IMG/VR virus record: IMGVR_UViG_3300042691_007255
Location: 1-43,876 of that record
Length of the DNA: 43,876 nt
Source of the DNA: a virus
Direction: 5' to 3' (one strand)
How positions within the stretch are numbered: position 1 is the first letter of the stretch; each line of letters opens with the position of its first letter. The position numbers and the translations under genes were made by a program. A model generated the notes under the pieces. The model had not been told where the DNA came from, did no database searches, and was given only the letters and a program-made list of their open reading frames with translations. Shown here piece after piece: positions 17,760 through 25,593 of the stretch.

Positions 17760-19320
17760 CTCCTAACTCCTCTCTATATAAATCAACTAACTTAGTATGC
17801 AAATCTACTTTACCTTGTAGCATGGCATACATTTTCTTCTCTACTTCTGATCCTTGTAAGTGAACTACCGTCATCTTATTCTTTTGTCCTACACGATCCA
17901 TACGTGCAATACATTGTAGGTACGTCTCAACTGACATCACAGGTGACCAAAACACTACGGTATTGGCTGCGGTTAGAGTAACGCCATGTGACGCAGCTTG
18001 TGGTTGAATTACTAAAACTCTAGGTTCTTCCATGTTTTGAAATTGATTGATGATATTAGCACGTTGTGTTGCTGTTACATCACCTTGAATAACTTCGTTA
18101 GTAATATGTTTATCTGTTAAATACCGTGACACAATCTCAATAGTATGTCTGTATGGAACAAAGATAATTACTTTGTAATCTGTTTCGTCAATCACTTCCA
18201 TCAACGCATTGAGACGTGGTTGAATATCAAACTCTAATACTTCTCTACTATCTGTATATACTGCACCGCCAGAGATTTGTAATAACTTATTAAGCCCTGC
18301 TGCAGCGTTGACTGCACTAATCTGTGTACCGGCAGCTTCAATCATCATTTGCTCTTTAAGTAACTTGTAATACTTTTGAACTTGTGGTGATAGTGGTACT
18401 TCTCGTGTTGTATAAAGTACATCAGGTAAGTCTAGACATTCGTCTTTAGCAAAACGAATCGCGGGTTGTAATGCCTTAAATACTTCTACTCTTGCATTAC
18501 TTTTTGGTATCCATTTAAATCTTGTGACTTGATGCATGACTTTGTCACGCCATGCCATAGAGAATTTAGGTACGTTCTGTGGGCAAACAAGTCTTGCCAA
18601 TCCATATGCATCTACAGGTGATTGAGATGCAGGTGTACCTGTTAACATCCATAATCTTGTTTCAGGTTTAAGTATTTTAGCCAGCGTCTTCCAGCGCGCA
18701 GTTGAAGGACTCTTGTATGCGTTAGCTTCATCAATTACAATCAGGTCAAATCCGCCGTTAATGATGTCGTCCTTTACAATAGCTACACCATCATAATTAA
18801 TAACTACAAAGTCATAACCGCCACTAATAATCTTTTGTCTTTTATTAGCAGGGCCGTGGGCTACTGCCACAGATCGATGCATTGCTGTATTCATTACATC
18901 GTTTTGCCAAGCAGAATACATAATAGATAATGGACAGACCACTAAAACTCTTTTGACTTGCTTTTGCTCCATCAAATAATCCGCAGCCCATATGACAGAC
19001 GATGTTTTACCTGTACCTGCTTCGTTAAAACAAAATGCTCTATGATTAATACTTAAGAACTCTGCGGTAGTACGTTGGTGATTAAATGGTTTATATAGCC
19101 CAGGATATTTATAATCTCGTGCAATCGGTGAGGGTAGATTGTTTCGGAACGAAACAAGTTGGTTGAGCCTGGTCATCTCTGGTATACCCCAGAATACAAC
19201 CATGTCTGCTAAGTTGCCACGCCATTCGACAACCTCAGACTTCTCAATGTTTTTAGTAATATGCGGAACAATGTGTTCCGGAACGGTAAATTTTAAAGCA
19301 GTGTTTTGTATTATTTCCAT
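17752..19320 (-). CDS. SNF2-family DEAD/H helicase
   Basis: 522 residues, close to the minimal size of phage SNF2 ATPases. Motif I (Walker A) is NEAGTGKT at 99-106, motif Ia VLVVCPLSIMYSAW, motif II IDEAN (DEAN at 197-200), motif III LTGTP (226-230), and in the C-terminal RecA lobe VLVIQPQAASHGVTLTAAN and QCIARMDRVGQ (motif VI). These ATPases translocate on double-stranded DNA; in phages they are linked to replication restart, recombination or removal of bound proteins. It is the first gene of a sub-operon with its own promoter (19327-19355). No nuclease domain is attached. The function beyond ATP-driven DNA translocation is inferred. Confidence 0.88.
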   Translation of the reverse strand: MEIIQNTALKFTVPEHIVPHITKNIEKSEVVEWRGNLADMVVFWGIPEMTRLNQLVSFRNNLPSPIARDYKYPGLYKPFNHQRTTAEFLSINHRAFCFNEAGTGKTSSVIWAADYLMEQKQVKRVLVVCPLSIMYSAWQNDVMNTAMHRSVAVAHGPANKRQKIISGGYDFVVINYDGVAIVKDDIINGGFDLIVIDEANAYKSPSTARWKTLAKILKPETRLWMLTGTPASQSPVDAYGLARLVCPQNVPKFSMAWRDKVMHQVTRFKWIPKSNARVEVFKALQPAIRFAKDECLDLPDVLYTTREVPLSPQVQKYYKLLKEQMMIEAAGTQISAVNAAAGLNKLLQISGGAVYTDSREVLEFDIQPRLNALMEVIDETDYKVIIFVPYRHTIEIVSRYLTDKHITNEVIQGDVTATQRANIINQFQNMEEPRVLVIQPQAASHGVTLTAANTVVFWSPVMSVETYLQCIARMDRVGQKNKMTVVHLQGSEVEKKMYAMLQGKVDLHTKLVDLYREELGDA

Positions 19321-19326
19321 CTAGTT

Positions 19327-19355
19327 ATCATAGCAATAACCTAGATGTGTGTCAA
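19327..19355 (-). promoter_or_regulatory. Sigma70-type promoter for SNF2 operon, nearly leaderless
   Basis: On the minus strand TTGACA (19350-19355), exactly 17 bases, then TATGAT (19327-19332). This is a near-consensus host sigma70 promoter. Only 6 bases separate the -10 box from the ATG at 19320, so transcription should begin at or within a base or two of the start codon, giving a leaderless message. No Shine-Dalgarno sequence precedes this ATG. Confidence 0.75.
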
Positions 19356-19366
19356 GTCTTAATTTA

Positions 19367-19678
19367 CTATTTCTTTTTTTCTCTTTTTGAGACTTCAGAA
19401 ACTAACTTGTGTTGGGAGTTACGTTTGAATGATCTATTGGCACTTGCAGATTGGACACGGACACCATCTTTGTTAGAGCCACCTTTAGATAAAGCTTTTA
19501 CATGTGCTACATCTTTACCTTCGCGGCCATCAGCTTTACCGTTTTTATTTTTGTCAACACCTTTTTTATCCAGCGCACGTCGAGCTCTCTGTCTTTCCAT
19601 GCGAGCTTCGTGTTCACCCCTTGCTTTCTGCAATTGGTATTCGTGTTTGTACGGTCTAGGTTTAGTAGTATAAGGCAT
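19367..19678 (-). CDS. HNH-like basic protein (GKDVAH...NRSFKR family)
   Basis: 103 residues, very basic. The conserved part is DGREGKDVAHVKALSKGG, SNKDGVRV, then SASANRSFKR. DVAH (56-59), N69 and N81 fit the His-Asn-Asn order of a zinc-free beta-beta-alpha-metal (HNH) nuclease core. The N-terminal 45 residues are a charged helix, and the C-terminus ends in a Lys/Arg run suited to DNA binding. I recall this family as a frequent small phage gene, sometimes annotated as HNH, but nuclease activity is not established to my knowledge. It sits between the SNF2 helicase and the Cas4-like nuclease, in line with a DNA-processing role. Confidence 0.6.
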   Translation of the reverse strand: MPYTTKPRPYKHEYQLQKARGEHEARMERQRARRALDKKGVDKNKNGKADGREGKDVAHVKALSKGGSNKDGVRVQSASANRSFKRNSQHKLVSEVSKREKKK

Positions 19679-19690
19679 GTGAGTATTATA

Positions 19691-20347
19691 TCATCCCCTG
19701 TTGAAGTCACAACTCTTTACTGGACAATATTTACAAAGAGGTGTAGGGTTTGGCGGCCATGAATCTTCCTTATATGACATCTCTAATCTTGTCAATGGCC
19801 CCTTAAACTTTTCCCAAGAATTGTCAATATCTTTTCTTTCGTACTCTTCTGTGATAAACGATCCATGCATTATGAATAATAAACCTGCTTTAATTTTATT
19901 GACCTGTGGGAAGTGAGCAAAGGTCATGAGAGACATAAGTCTTAACTGCTTAGGGTCGGGATACTTATTAGAGCCAGTCTTATAATCCACGATAAAAGCG
20001 TAATCGTTATCAACAATAAGTAAGTCAACAATGCCACGCACCCAACGATTACTATCGCTGAAACTACACGGCGTACGGTCTTTATAGAGAGCCATTTCAT
20101 ACTCGGCATATTTTGTACCAGGTATTGCTTTAAGAGAATCAATCGCAGGTTTAAATCTAAGATAATTGACGGCAAGTTCTTTACCATCTTTAACATAATC
20201 TTCAAGTGCTTTATGAACTTCTGTTCCATATATCATTTGCTCCGAAGGAATAACTTCATAATTTTGCGCGACTTTAATTTCATAGTATTGCTTAGGACAA
20301 TTTTGATATTGCTTCAGCGATGAATATGACCATGTAAAATCAGCCAT
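19691..20347 (-). CDS. PD-(D/E)XK exonuclease, RecB/Cas4-like
   Basis: 218 residues. SYSSLKQYQNCPKQYYE at the N-terminus is the signature opening of the PDDEXK_1 RecB/Cas4 group. H45 in GTEVHKALED, D108 in RGIVDLL and D121-Y-K123 (IVDYKTG) give the catalytic H-D-DxK set. C17 together with C205, C208 and C213 (LCKYCPVKSC) matches the four-Cys Fe-S cluster that stabilises Cas4 and AddB nucleases. Such enzymes resect DNA ends for recombination or replication. The stop side is close to the HNH-like gene, and the start overlaps the stop of the 72-residue upstream gene by 1 base. Confidence 0.85.
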   Translation of the reverse strand: MADFTWSYSSLKQYQNCPKQYYEIKVAQNYEVIPSEQMIYGTEVHKALEDYVKDGKELAVNYLRFKPAIDSLKAIPGTKYAEYEMALYKDRTPCSFSDSNRWVRGIVDLLIVDNDYAFIVDYKTGSNKYPDPKQLRLMSLMTFAHFPQVNKIKAGLLFIMHGSFITEEYERKDIDNSWEKFKGPLTRLEMSYKEDSWPPNPTPLCKYCPVKSCDFNRG

Positions 20348-20565
20348 TAGTCTTCTTTCTTTTGAACTTCGCCTGTTGATTTATTAAGTTCGTACTCGGG
20401 TAAAACTTCTTGCCCTACAGGTTTCATTTGATCCCATTCTTTATCTATAGGTAATTCTTCTTTCTTTTTTCTAAAAATTAAATCAAAATTCTTTTCAAAC
20501 ATTTCACTATTAGGTTTACTATGCAACCAATCACCTGTTACGTCATTTTGTGCAGTTTTTTTCAT
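20347..20565 (-). CDS. Small conserved phage protein (NDVTGD family)
   Basis: 72 residues. It begins with NDVTGDWLHSKPNSEMFEKN and continues FDLIFRKK, a compact pattern that I recognise from many phages next to Cas4-like or replication nucleases, without an assigned function. The second half is charged, rich in Lys, Glu and Pro, and probably unstructured. It overlaps the nuclease start by 1 base, so it may be made in step with that enzyme. The 95 bases upstream hold no other gene. Confidence 0.6.
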   Translation of the reverse strand: MKKTAQNDVTGDWLHSKPNSEMFEKNFDLIFRKKKEELPIDKEWDQMKPVGQEVLPEYELNKSTGEVQKKED

Positions 20566-20660
20566 ATTGTTTTCCTATTAATATTATTAGATATAGTATC
20601 CACCATACCCAATGTGCTTCTAATCTGTATAAGGTAAAGGCTACGAGTAATTCTAACATA

Positions 20661-21806
20661 TTATTTAAAATATGGCCCAACCATCCAAGTTACAATAGAA
20701 TATCTAATGCCTTTAGTTATAGGCTCTACACCATGTGGCATAAATGAAGGAAACACTAATACCGATCCTTTTGTTTGTTCAGGATACATTCTTTCATGTC
20801 CATTCGCAATGTAAAATTTACCGCCTTCAAAGTCATCATTTAAAAATACTAATACCGTTAGCTTTCTTGTTTCATTTGTTCTTTGATGAAATGTATCGAC
20901 GTGTGTTTCGTATTTACCTTTTACATCATACATTAAAAATTCAGATTGATTAGAATGAGTAATATCATATTTCCATAACTCATGATTTACGTTTAAACCT
21001 ATAGCTGTAAGCGTTGCACCAATACCAGCGTACAAGGGGAGTTGCAGTCTTTGAACGTTTCTAATATCAAGATTAATATTTCTTTCTAAGTCACGACCTT
21101 CTCCAATAAAAGGAAGTTCTTTTTCTACTTCAGGTTTAGAATATTCTTGAATAAGTTTGTCACAGAATGCTGAAGATACGGCGTCACGCACAATATAACA
21201 ATCATCAAAAGCTGGTAGTTGATTACTATCTGTTTTACTTATACCTAAAGCTTCGCGCTTATCATATTTCCATTCAGCATGGGGACCATTTTGATCTACA
21301 TAATGTAAGAATACTTGAGCCTGCCACTTACCTTCTTTATAAGCCTCACGCCAATGATATATATCACAACCTCGATACATAACAGCATCACCAATCTCCA
21401 TCTTAATTTCTGTGGCATTAGATTTATCTTCATTAGCACCCATATAAATAGGCCATACATCACCTTCAAAATCAAGGGTTAGTGTTGCAGATATTTCACA
21501 CGCGGGTCTATCTCTATGGTTCTTTAGTTCTTCGCCTTGAGTATTATATAGTCGTGCATATGAATAGGTAGGAAAGAGTTTAAGTCCCGATGCTTGTTCA
21601 AAGTGTGGTGTTAAATCTTCTAATAACTTATCAAAAGTTACTGTGCCATGCACTGCTTCTGACAGAGGGCATTGTTCATCTTTAACTGTTTTCTTTTGGT
21701 CTACTAATCTTTTTAGTTCTCTAGTTAATTCTTTACATGAATCTTTATGTAAGAAATCTTTTAAATGAACATAACCTTTTTCTTTAAATTCTAATACGGT
21801 ATCCAC
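20661..21806 (-). CDS. Tandem-domain 2OG-Fe(II) oxygenase
   Basis: 381 residues with two successive double-stranded beta-helix dioxygenase domains. Domain 1 (about 1-190) has H97-R-D99 (KNHRDRPACEI) and a distal H151 in YRGCDIYHWREA. Domain 2 (about 200-381) has H302-V-D304 (YETHVDTFHQR), H358 (MPHGVEPI) and R368 in GIRYSIVTW, the full HxD...H...R set of the prolyl-hydroxylase-like group. Each domain should bind Fe(II), 2-oxoglutarate and O2; the hydroxylated substrate is unknown (protein side chain, nucleic acid or lipopolysaccharide sugar). The start is GTG with AAAGGAG upstream, 1 base past the stop of the HNH gene. Phage 2OG oxygenases are common, but two full domains in one chain are not. 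Confidence 0.85.
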   Translation of the reverse strand: MDTVLEFKEKGYVHLKDFLHKDSCKELTRELKRLVDQKKTVKDEQCPLSEAVHGTVTFDKLLEDLTPHFEQASGLKLFPTYSYARLYNTQGEELKNHRDRPACEISATLTLDFEGDVWPIYMGANEDKSNATEIKMEIGDAVMYRGCDIYHWREAYKEGKWQAQVFLHYVDQNGPHAEWKYDKREALGISKTDSNQLPAFDDCYIVRDAVSSAFCDKLIQEYSKPEVEKELPFIGEGRDLERNINLDIRNVQRLQLPLYAGIGATLTAIGLNVNHELWKYDITHSNQSEFLMYDVKGKYETHVDTFHQRTNETRKLTVLVFLNDDFEGGKFYIANGHERMYPEQTKGSVLVFPSFMPHGVEPITKGIRYSIVTWMVGPYFK

Positions 21807-21807
21807 C

Positions 21808-22263
21808 CTACTCTCCTTTGTATGTATTTAATATCCAATTTGCAAATTTAATAAGTTCTTCAGGTGATGCATTAGCTTTCATCGTATTGGCTTGATGACT
21901 AATTACTTGCACGTTACCTTTAATATATCCTTTAGTGTTATCTATTCGGTCTAATGACGGCGAGTTAGGAGTGGGTCCAGCTTTCTTCCCTTCTGTATAT
22001 ACTTTAAGAATTGGTATGTTTAATATAGGACATACGGCAGGTATATTGATGTCTGATACTTCTATATTAAATTTAAGCCCTTTATCTTTTGCCCTTCGTT
22101 TTGCAGAGTTTAATAATACTCTTGCCGGGCATCTCTCTTTATACATTCGACTACGTGCAGACCAGCTACCATACTTTGATACCACATATTTCTCAATATG
22201 TTCAGCGTTCTTTTTACGCCACTCTTTTAAATACTCATTCTTTTCTTTGGTATTAGCAGTCGC
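21808..22263 (-). CDS. HNH endonuclease
   Basis: About 151 residues from the ATG at 22263. In-frame alternatives are ATG at 22278 and GTG at 22290, and none has a clear ribosome site. A basic N-terminal helix (KEYLKEWRKKN-like) precedes RVLLNSAKRRAKDKG. The nuclease core is CPILNIPIL, SPSLDRIDNTKGY and IKGNVQVISHQANTMK, the SLDRIDN...GYxxGNV arrangement of phage HNH enzymes related to endonuclease VII-like or homing types. It overlaps the 3' end of the DNA polymerase gene, a position typical of freestanding homing endonucleases, though a recombination or packaging nickase role is also possible. Confidence 0.8.
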   Translation of the reverse strand, partial: ATANTKEKNEYLKEWRKKNAEHIEKYVVSKYGSWSARSRMYKERCPARVLLNSAKRRAKDKGLKFNIEVSDINIPAVCPILNIPILKVYTEGKKAGPTPNSPSLDRIDNTKGYIKGNVQVISHQANTMKANASPEELIKFANWILNTYKGE

Positions 22264-24118
22264 CATAACTTGCGCCATGATGTGCTTCACACGCTACAGG
22301 TAGTCCGGTCGCCCAGCTAGGAGGCTTAGACATAGTGGACATTATGAAGGAGAGAGCTTCATCCACTTCTGTCTCGGGTACAACACAGACTACCGCATCG
22401 TGAACAGTGAGCACAGGTCGATACTTCTTATTAATCTCTAGCATCTGTTCGCCAATAATAATACGCGCTAACGCTTGCACTACATTCTCTACCACAGATC
22501 CTCCCCAAATAGATATCATGCCTCGTCTTGACTTGTATACAAATTTAGACTTAGCTTCTGATACATCCCATGTAAGCCCAGGGTATTGTATATATAATCC
22601 GTTTGGTAATCTTATGCCATTTGGTGTGACAAGTAAAGCCTTGCGCGAATCCAAATAATATGGTTCTTTACCTGCTTTCCATGAGGCCATATCTTGTAGT
22701 GCATCATCACATGCTTTCCATAAGTCAATCACTTTATTATTAACTTCGCGATAGACTTTAACTAGACGTTGACATTCTTGGTCATCCATAGTAACACCCG
22801 CAGATATCTTAAGAGTCTGTTGTAATTTACTCCATCCTGTGCCATAACCTAATCCCAAGATACATGTCTTACCTACGGCGCGTTCTGTCTTATCTGCTTT
22901 AGTAATAGGTTTGTTATAAACTTTAGTAGCAAACTCTGAATAAACATCTCGGCCTTCTTCATACCACTTGACTACATCGTTTTGTCCTGCCAACCACACA
23001 AGAACCCGCGCCTCAATCTGAGATGAGTCAGAGTTAATCACCTGATGTCCTTCCGGTGCTATGACCGCATTCTTTAAGGCTTTCTTTTTCTTATCTCTTG
23101 CTGGTAAGTTTTGGAAGTTAACCTTATCTGATCCTGCCCAACGTCCTGTGTGTGCGCCATAGTATTTAAGAGGGATAGGTAATTTGCCTTTGTTACGAGC
23201 ACCGATACCAATAAACCTTTCGATACGCGATTCTTCTATGGTTGATTTAGTACCCAACCTTACGCGACAAAGTTCTTGAATAAATGGATCTTCATGTTCA
23301 CATAAATTTAGAAAGCCTTGATCGCCTTTTGCCAAGGCATAGGTTTCTTTGTTGGTCGTAAGACTTATCTTTGTTGGTGGTGTAATGCCAAGCTCTATCA
23401 ATAGCTCTGCAAATTGTTTATTAGATGCTAACTTAGCGCGAACTTCTTCCTCAGTATTACATTCTAGTTTGGATTGGAGGGCGCTTAGTAGTTGCGACTT
23501 CTCTTGTTGGACTTCTTCTAATCTTGCTTGTAGTAATGCATCGTCGACTTCTAAGACAGGTTCTAAATACATACGCAGTGTTAAATCAATTAACTTAATC
23601 TCGGTCTCTGGAAACTTTGGTGCAAAGATCTGGAATAGTTTGTATGTCAGTTCTACGTCGTTCTTACAATAAGAACCGTATTGTGCTAGGTTTACTTGGT
23701 TAAAGTCTTCGAGTCGTTTGCCTTTGGCATCAATAACTTCGGTACCTTTAACTCCAAGATTGTATTTTTCAACCAAGAAAGCAAGGCTTCCACCGACGTC
23801 AACGCCGTGTAAAGCACGAGCCATACCAAGAGTGTCAAGATATAAATGAGGAACAATGTTAAACCTGAAAGACAGAATAGCACCGTCAAACTGAGTATTG
23901 TGACAGAGGAGTGCTGAGTCTTTCCAGTCAATCTTATTAAGCGCTTCTGCGATGTCTTGGTGTGACCCCGTAACCCAATACGTTTCTTCTTCATTGATTT
24001 TAATGCCAACGCCAATGACTTGGAATCTTTCATGTCTTATATATTCTTCCGTGGTTAAATTGGAAAGAGAAAAACCTACATCGTAGTAGGTCTCAAAATC
24101 TAGTGTTACTAGTTGCAT
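22253..24118 (-). CDS. Family A DNA polymerase with 3'-5' exonuclease
   Basis: 621 residues. Proofreading domain: Exo I DFETY (D7, E9), Exo II CHNTQFDGA (D78) and Exo III YCKNDVELTY (D154). Polymerase domain: HTGRW and NFQNLPAR (323-341), motif A INSDSSQIEAR (D364), motif B TERAVGKTCILGLGYG (R413, K417, Y425) and motif C VLTVHDAVV (H573, D574). All catalytic residues of both activities are present. The enzyme is shorter than Pol I because it lacks the 5'-3' nuclease. It replicates phage DNA with the primase-helicase and SNF2 protein. A structured leader (24143-24237) precedes the start. Confidence 0.93.
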   Translation of the reverse strand: MQLVTLDFETYYDVGFSLSNLTTEEYIRHERFQVIGVGIKINEEETYWVTGSHQDIAEALNKIDWKDSALLCHNTQFDGAILSFRFNIVPHLYLDTLGMARALHGVDVGGSLAFLVEKYNLGVKGTEVIDAKGKRLEDFNQVNLAQYGSYCKNDVELTYKLFQIFAPKFPETEIKLIDLTLRMYLEPVLEVDDALLQARLEEVQQEKSQLLSALQSKLECNTEEEVRAKLASNKQFAELLIELGITPPTKISLTTNKETYALAKGDQGFLNLCEHEDPFIQELCRVRLGTKSTIEESRIERFIGIGARNKGKLPIPLKYYGAHTGRWAGSDKVNFQNLPARDKKKKALKNAVIAPEGHQVINSDSSQIEARVLVWLAGQNDVVKWYEEGRDVYSEFATKVYNKPITKADKTERAVGKTCILGLGYGTGWSKLQQTLKISAGVTMDDQECQRLVKVYREVNNKVIDLWKACDDALQDMASWKAGKEPYYLDSRKALLVTPNGIRLPNGLYIQYPGLTWDVSEAKSKFVYKSRRGMISIWGGSVVENVVQALARIIIGEQMLEINKKYRPVLTVHDAVVCVVPETEVDEALSFIMSTMSKPPSWATGLPVACEAHHGASYGDC

Positions 24119-24142
24119 AGTTTTCCTATGTTATTAATTGGT

Positions 24143-24237
24143 GCTATCTTGTGCAATCGGTAGATAGCGGTACCGCCCGAGAATGCTCTTACTTGCACTG
24201 TAAGCGAATGGTGGGCTACTCGCGGTTAATATATAGC
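24143..24237 (-). ncRNA. Structured RNA element in DNA polymerase leader (candidate)
   Basis: The 170-bp gap between the upstream gene and the polymerase has dense pairing. GCTATCT (24143-24149) pairs with AGATAGC (24162-24168), or its first five bases with ATAGC (24233-24237). GCGGTACCGC (24167-24176) is a perfect palindrome. CTTAC/GTAAG (24188-24192/24200-24204) closes a 7-base loop. CGAG (24178-24181) pairs with CTCG (24219-24222), and GCCC with GGGC (24213-24216). On the minus strand the element ends in ACCA, which recalls a tRNA, but there is no proper T-loop. It may be a cis-regulatory leader or a decayed tRNA-like RNA. The strand is assumed from the minus operon. Confidence 0.4.
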
Positions 24238-24288
24238 AAAAATACCATCACGAATTTAAACATATAAAAGTGCTTTCGCCCATTAACT

Positions 24289-24555
24289 TTATATGATCGA
24301 TAATACTATCATAATTAATACTACTACGGCAAACATTATTCTTTCGTTTCTTTTTTCGTGTTTATCTGTAAGATCAGTTTTATATGGTGCACCCCAAGCT
24401 TCTTTAGCTGAACGTGGTGTAGGTTTATCAAAGGCGTCGGGATTAAAGAATCTCCAACCTTTCTTAGCATTCTTTTTAAATACTTTCATTTGCCATGCTT
24501 CAAATTCTTTTATTGCTATTCTTGCGTTTGGATCAAAGTTACTTGTGTTGCTCAT
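24289..24555 (-). CDS. Small protein with C-terminal membrane helix
   Basis: 88 residues from the ATG at 24555, chosen because AAAGGAG lies 7 bases upstream and because a longer frame would overlap the zinc-finger gene. The soluble part has ARIAIKEFEAWQMKVFKK and GWRFFNPDAFDKPTPRS. The last 18 residues (IMFAVVVLIMIVLSII) form one membrane helix with a basic flank (KHEKRNER), so the bulk would face the cytoplasm. The function is not recognised. It follows the DksA-like gene with a 1-base gap. Confidence 0.65.
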   Translation of the reverse strand: MSNTSNFDPNARIAIKEFEAWQMKVFKKNAKKGWRFFNPDAFDKPTPRSAKEAWGAPYKTDLTDKHEKRNERIMFAVVVLIMIVLSII

Positions 24556-24556
24556 A

Positions 24557-24763
24557 TCAATTCTCCTTTTTCTTCTGATAGCTTTCGAATTCATTTCGGC
24601 ATTCAATCGAACACCAACGTCTGTCATCCTTAACCGGTTCTTCACACCATATACAGCTCCCTGTTTGATTAGAAGGTTTTTTGATTTGGTCATGCGCATT
24701 CCTTATCCCAACATTAATTGCATGTTGCATTAAATCATTGGCTACGTCGGCTTCATCGCTCAT
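24557..24763 (-). CDS. DksA/TraR-type zinc finger protein
   Basis: 68 residues. The C-terminal CIWCEEPVKDDRRWCSIEC provides C37, C40, C51 and C55, a C4 zinc finger as in TraR/DksA proteins, followed by a short charged helix. The N-terminal half (ADVANDLMQHAINVGIRN) is the helical part that in TraR enters the RNA polymerase secondary channel. TraR-like phage proteins change host promoter use without ppGpp. The N-terminal tip acidic residues (Asp-Glu in MSDEAD) resemble TraR. It overlaps the upstream gene by 4 bases. Confidence 0.7.
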   Translation of the reverse strand: MSDEADVANDLMQHAINVGIRNAHDQIKKPSNQTGSCIWCEEPVKDDRRWCSIECRNEFESYQKKKEN

Positions 24764-24999
24764 CGTACTAACATCTTATCTCTTGATTGAATATAAAAAT
24801 ATCTACCCCATGAACTATTTGATCCTTTAGGTAGTGGTGCAGGTAATCTAATTCTACCTTCTTTGGCTAACTTTCTCACTCTCTCTGCGCTCCCTGTAGC
24901 GTGTAATACAATTTGATTTCTTTTTGCATTAGGGTAAAGTTCAATATACTTTTTTACTGCTTCGATGAGTTGCTCATCCGTCTTTATCTTGTTATTCAT
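24760..24999 (-). CDS. Small HTH-like protein
   Basis: 79 residues from the ATG at 24999, which overlaps the stop of the upstream gene (TAATG). A GTG 12 bases earlier is possible but sits too close to its GGAG. The sequence TDEQLIEAVKKYIELYPNAK, NQIVLHATGSAERVRKLAKE and GRIRLPAPLPKG suggests a winged-helix or HTH-like DNA-binding fold. The partner and target are unknown. Confidence 0.55.
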   Translation of the reverse strand: MNNKIKTDEQLIEAVKKYIELYPNAKRNQIVLHATGSAERVRKLAKEGRIRLPAPLPKGSNSSWGRYFYIQSRDKMLVR

Positions 25000-25181
25000 T
25001 AATACAAACACTCTCCGACTAATTCAAATAAATTTTCTTTTACTACTATTGGTTTATCTAATTTTACTACCTTAACATGAGGATTCTTTTCTGTAAACCA
25101 CTTTGCCTCCTTGACAGACCATCTAAACTTGCGTATGAATTCTCCGTCATCATCTACTGTTGCGTATGTAAAAGGTATCAT
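24999..25181 (-). CDS. Hypothetical small phage protein
   Basis: 60 residues, mixed charge. It contains FIRKFRWSVKEAKWFTEKN and VKVVKLDKPIVV, a beta-alpha-beta pattern similar to other tiny phage host-takeover proteins. No signal or membrane segment is present. It overlaps both neighbours by a few bases (TAATG downstream, ATGA-type upstream), so it is part of the coupled array. The function is not recognised. Confidence 0.55.
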   Translation of the reverse strand: MIPFTYATVDDDGEFIRKFRWSVKEAKWFTEKNPHVKVVKLDKPIVVKENLFELVGECLY

Positions 25182-25375
25182 GGCACTAAAGTCTTTTGTT
25201 CAAAGCATTCAAGGTGCGACTTCACAAACATATTAGTTCTAACTTCTTCATAGAGTTCACCTTGTATACATTTAAGATTCATCTTGTATTTCTTTTGTAT
25301 GTGGTTATATGAACCTAATCCATACCCTGTCATTATTGCTATTACAATAATAATGCCCATAATTAATTTATTCAT
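25178..25375 (-). CDS. Small one-helix membrane protein, lysis-cassette candidate
   Basis: 65 residues. The N-terminus KLIMGIIIVIAIMTGYGLG is a single membrane helix with the short end inside, followed by a 45-residue periplasmic part with two cysteines (C37, C57). It directly follows a lipoprotein gene and lies in the same run as a SleB-type hydrolase. An inner-membrane spanin or a pinholin-like role is possible, but the periplasmic part is short for a spanin and coiled-coil content is low. Confidence 0.5.
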   Translation of the reverse strand: MNKLIMGIIIVIAIMTGYGLGSYNHIQKKYKMNLKCIQGELYEEVRTNMFVKSHLECFEQKTLVP

Positions 25376-25593
25376 TACACTCTCCTTGTTAAATAGGTTC
25401 TACTTATTCTACACATCTTATTACCTTTCATCACATTGTAAAAATTGCACTTCGTGATAGGTTTATTTTGTGATATTAAATACTGTTCGCCTGCATACTG
25501 CACGCCACTTTGTACGGCGAGTTGCGTAGCCATCTCAGCACACCCACTACTAAAGACCACTGTAAGCATCAGTAAGACGTTTTGTAGCCTCAC
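25375..25593 (-). CDS. Small lipoprotein, possible outer-membrane spanin
   Basis: 72 residues if started at the GTG at 25593, which yields RLQNVLLMLTVVFSSGC, a clean lipoprotein signal peptide ending in the lipobox Cys; AGGAG lies 12 bases upstream. An ATG at 25626 would add 11 charged residues and is less likely. The mature part (AEMATQLAVQSGVQYAGEQY) is small and has two more Cys. A lipoprotein after a cell-wall hydrolase and before a one-helix membrane protein resembles an Rz1-type arrangement. This is inference from order and signal only. Confidence 0.6.
   Translation of the reverse strand: MRLQNVLLMLTVVFSSGCAEMATQLAVQSGVQYAGEQYLISQNKPITKCNFYNVMKGNKMCRISRTYLTRRV

Noticed and set aside
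24143-24237. A tRNA gene because of CTTAC/GTAAG with a 7-base loop, GGTAG and a final ACCA.
   Set aside because: No proper D- and T-arms fit either strand, the anticodon loop has a pyrimidine at position 37 on the plus strand, and no T-loop is present. It is kept only as a structured RNA.
24293-24733. A 146-codon plus-strand frame rich in hydrophobic residues.
   Set aside because: It lies opposite the TraR-like and membrane-helix genes, and its hydrophobicity is the complement of their A/T-rich codons.
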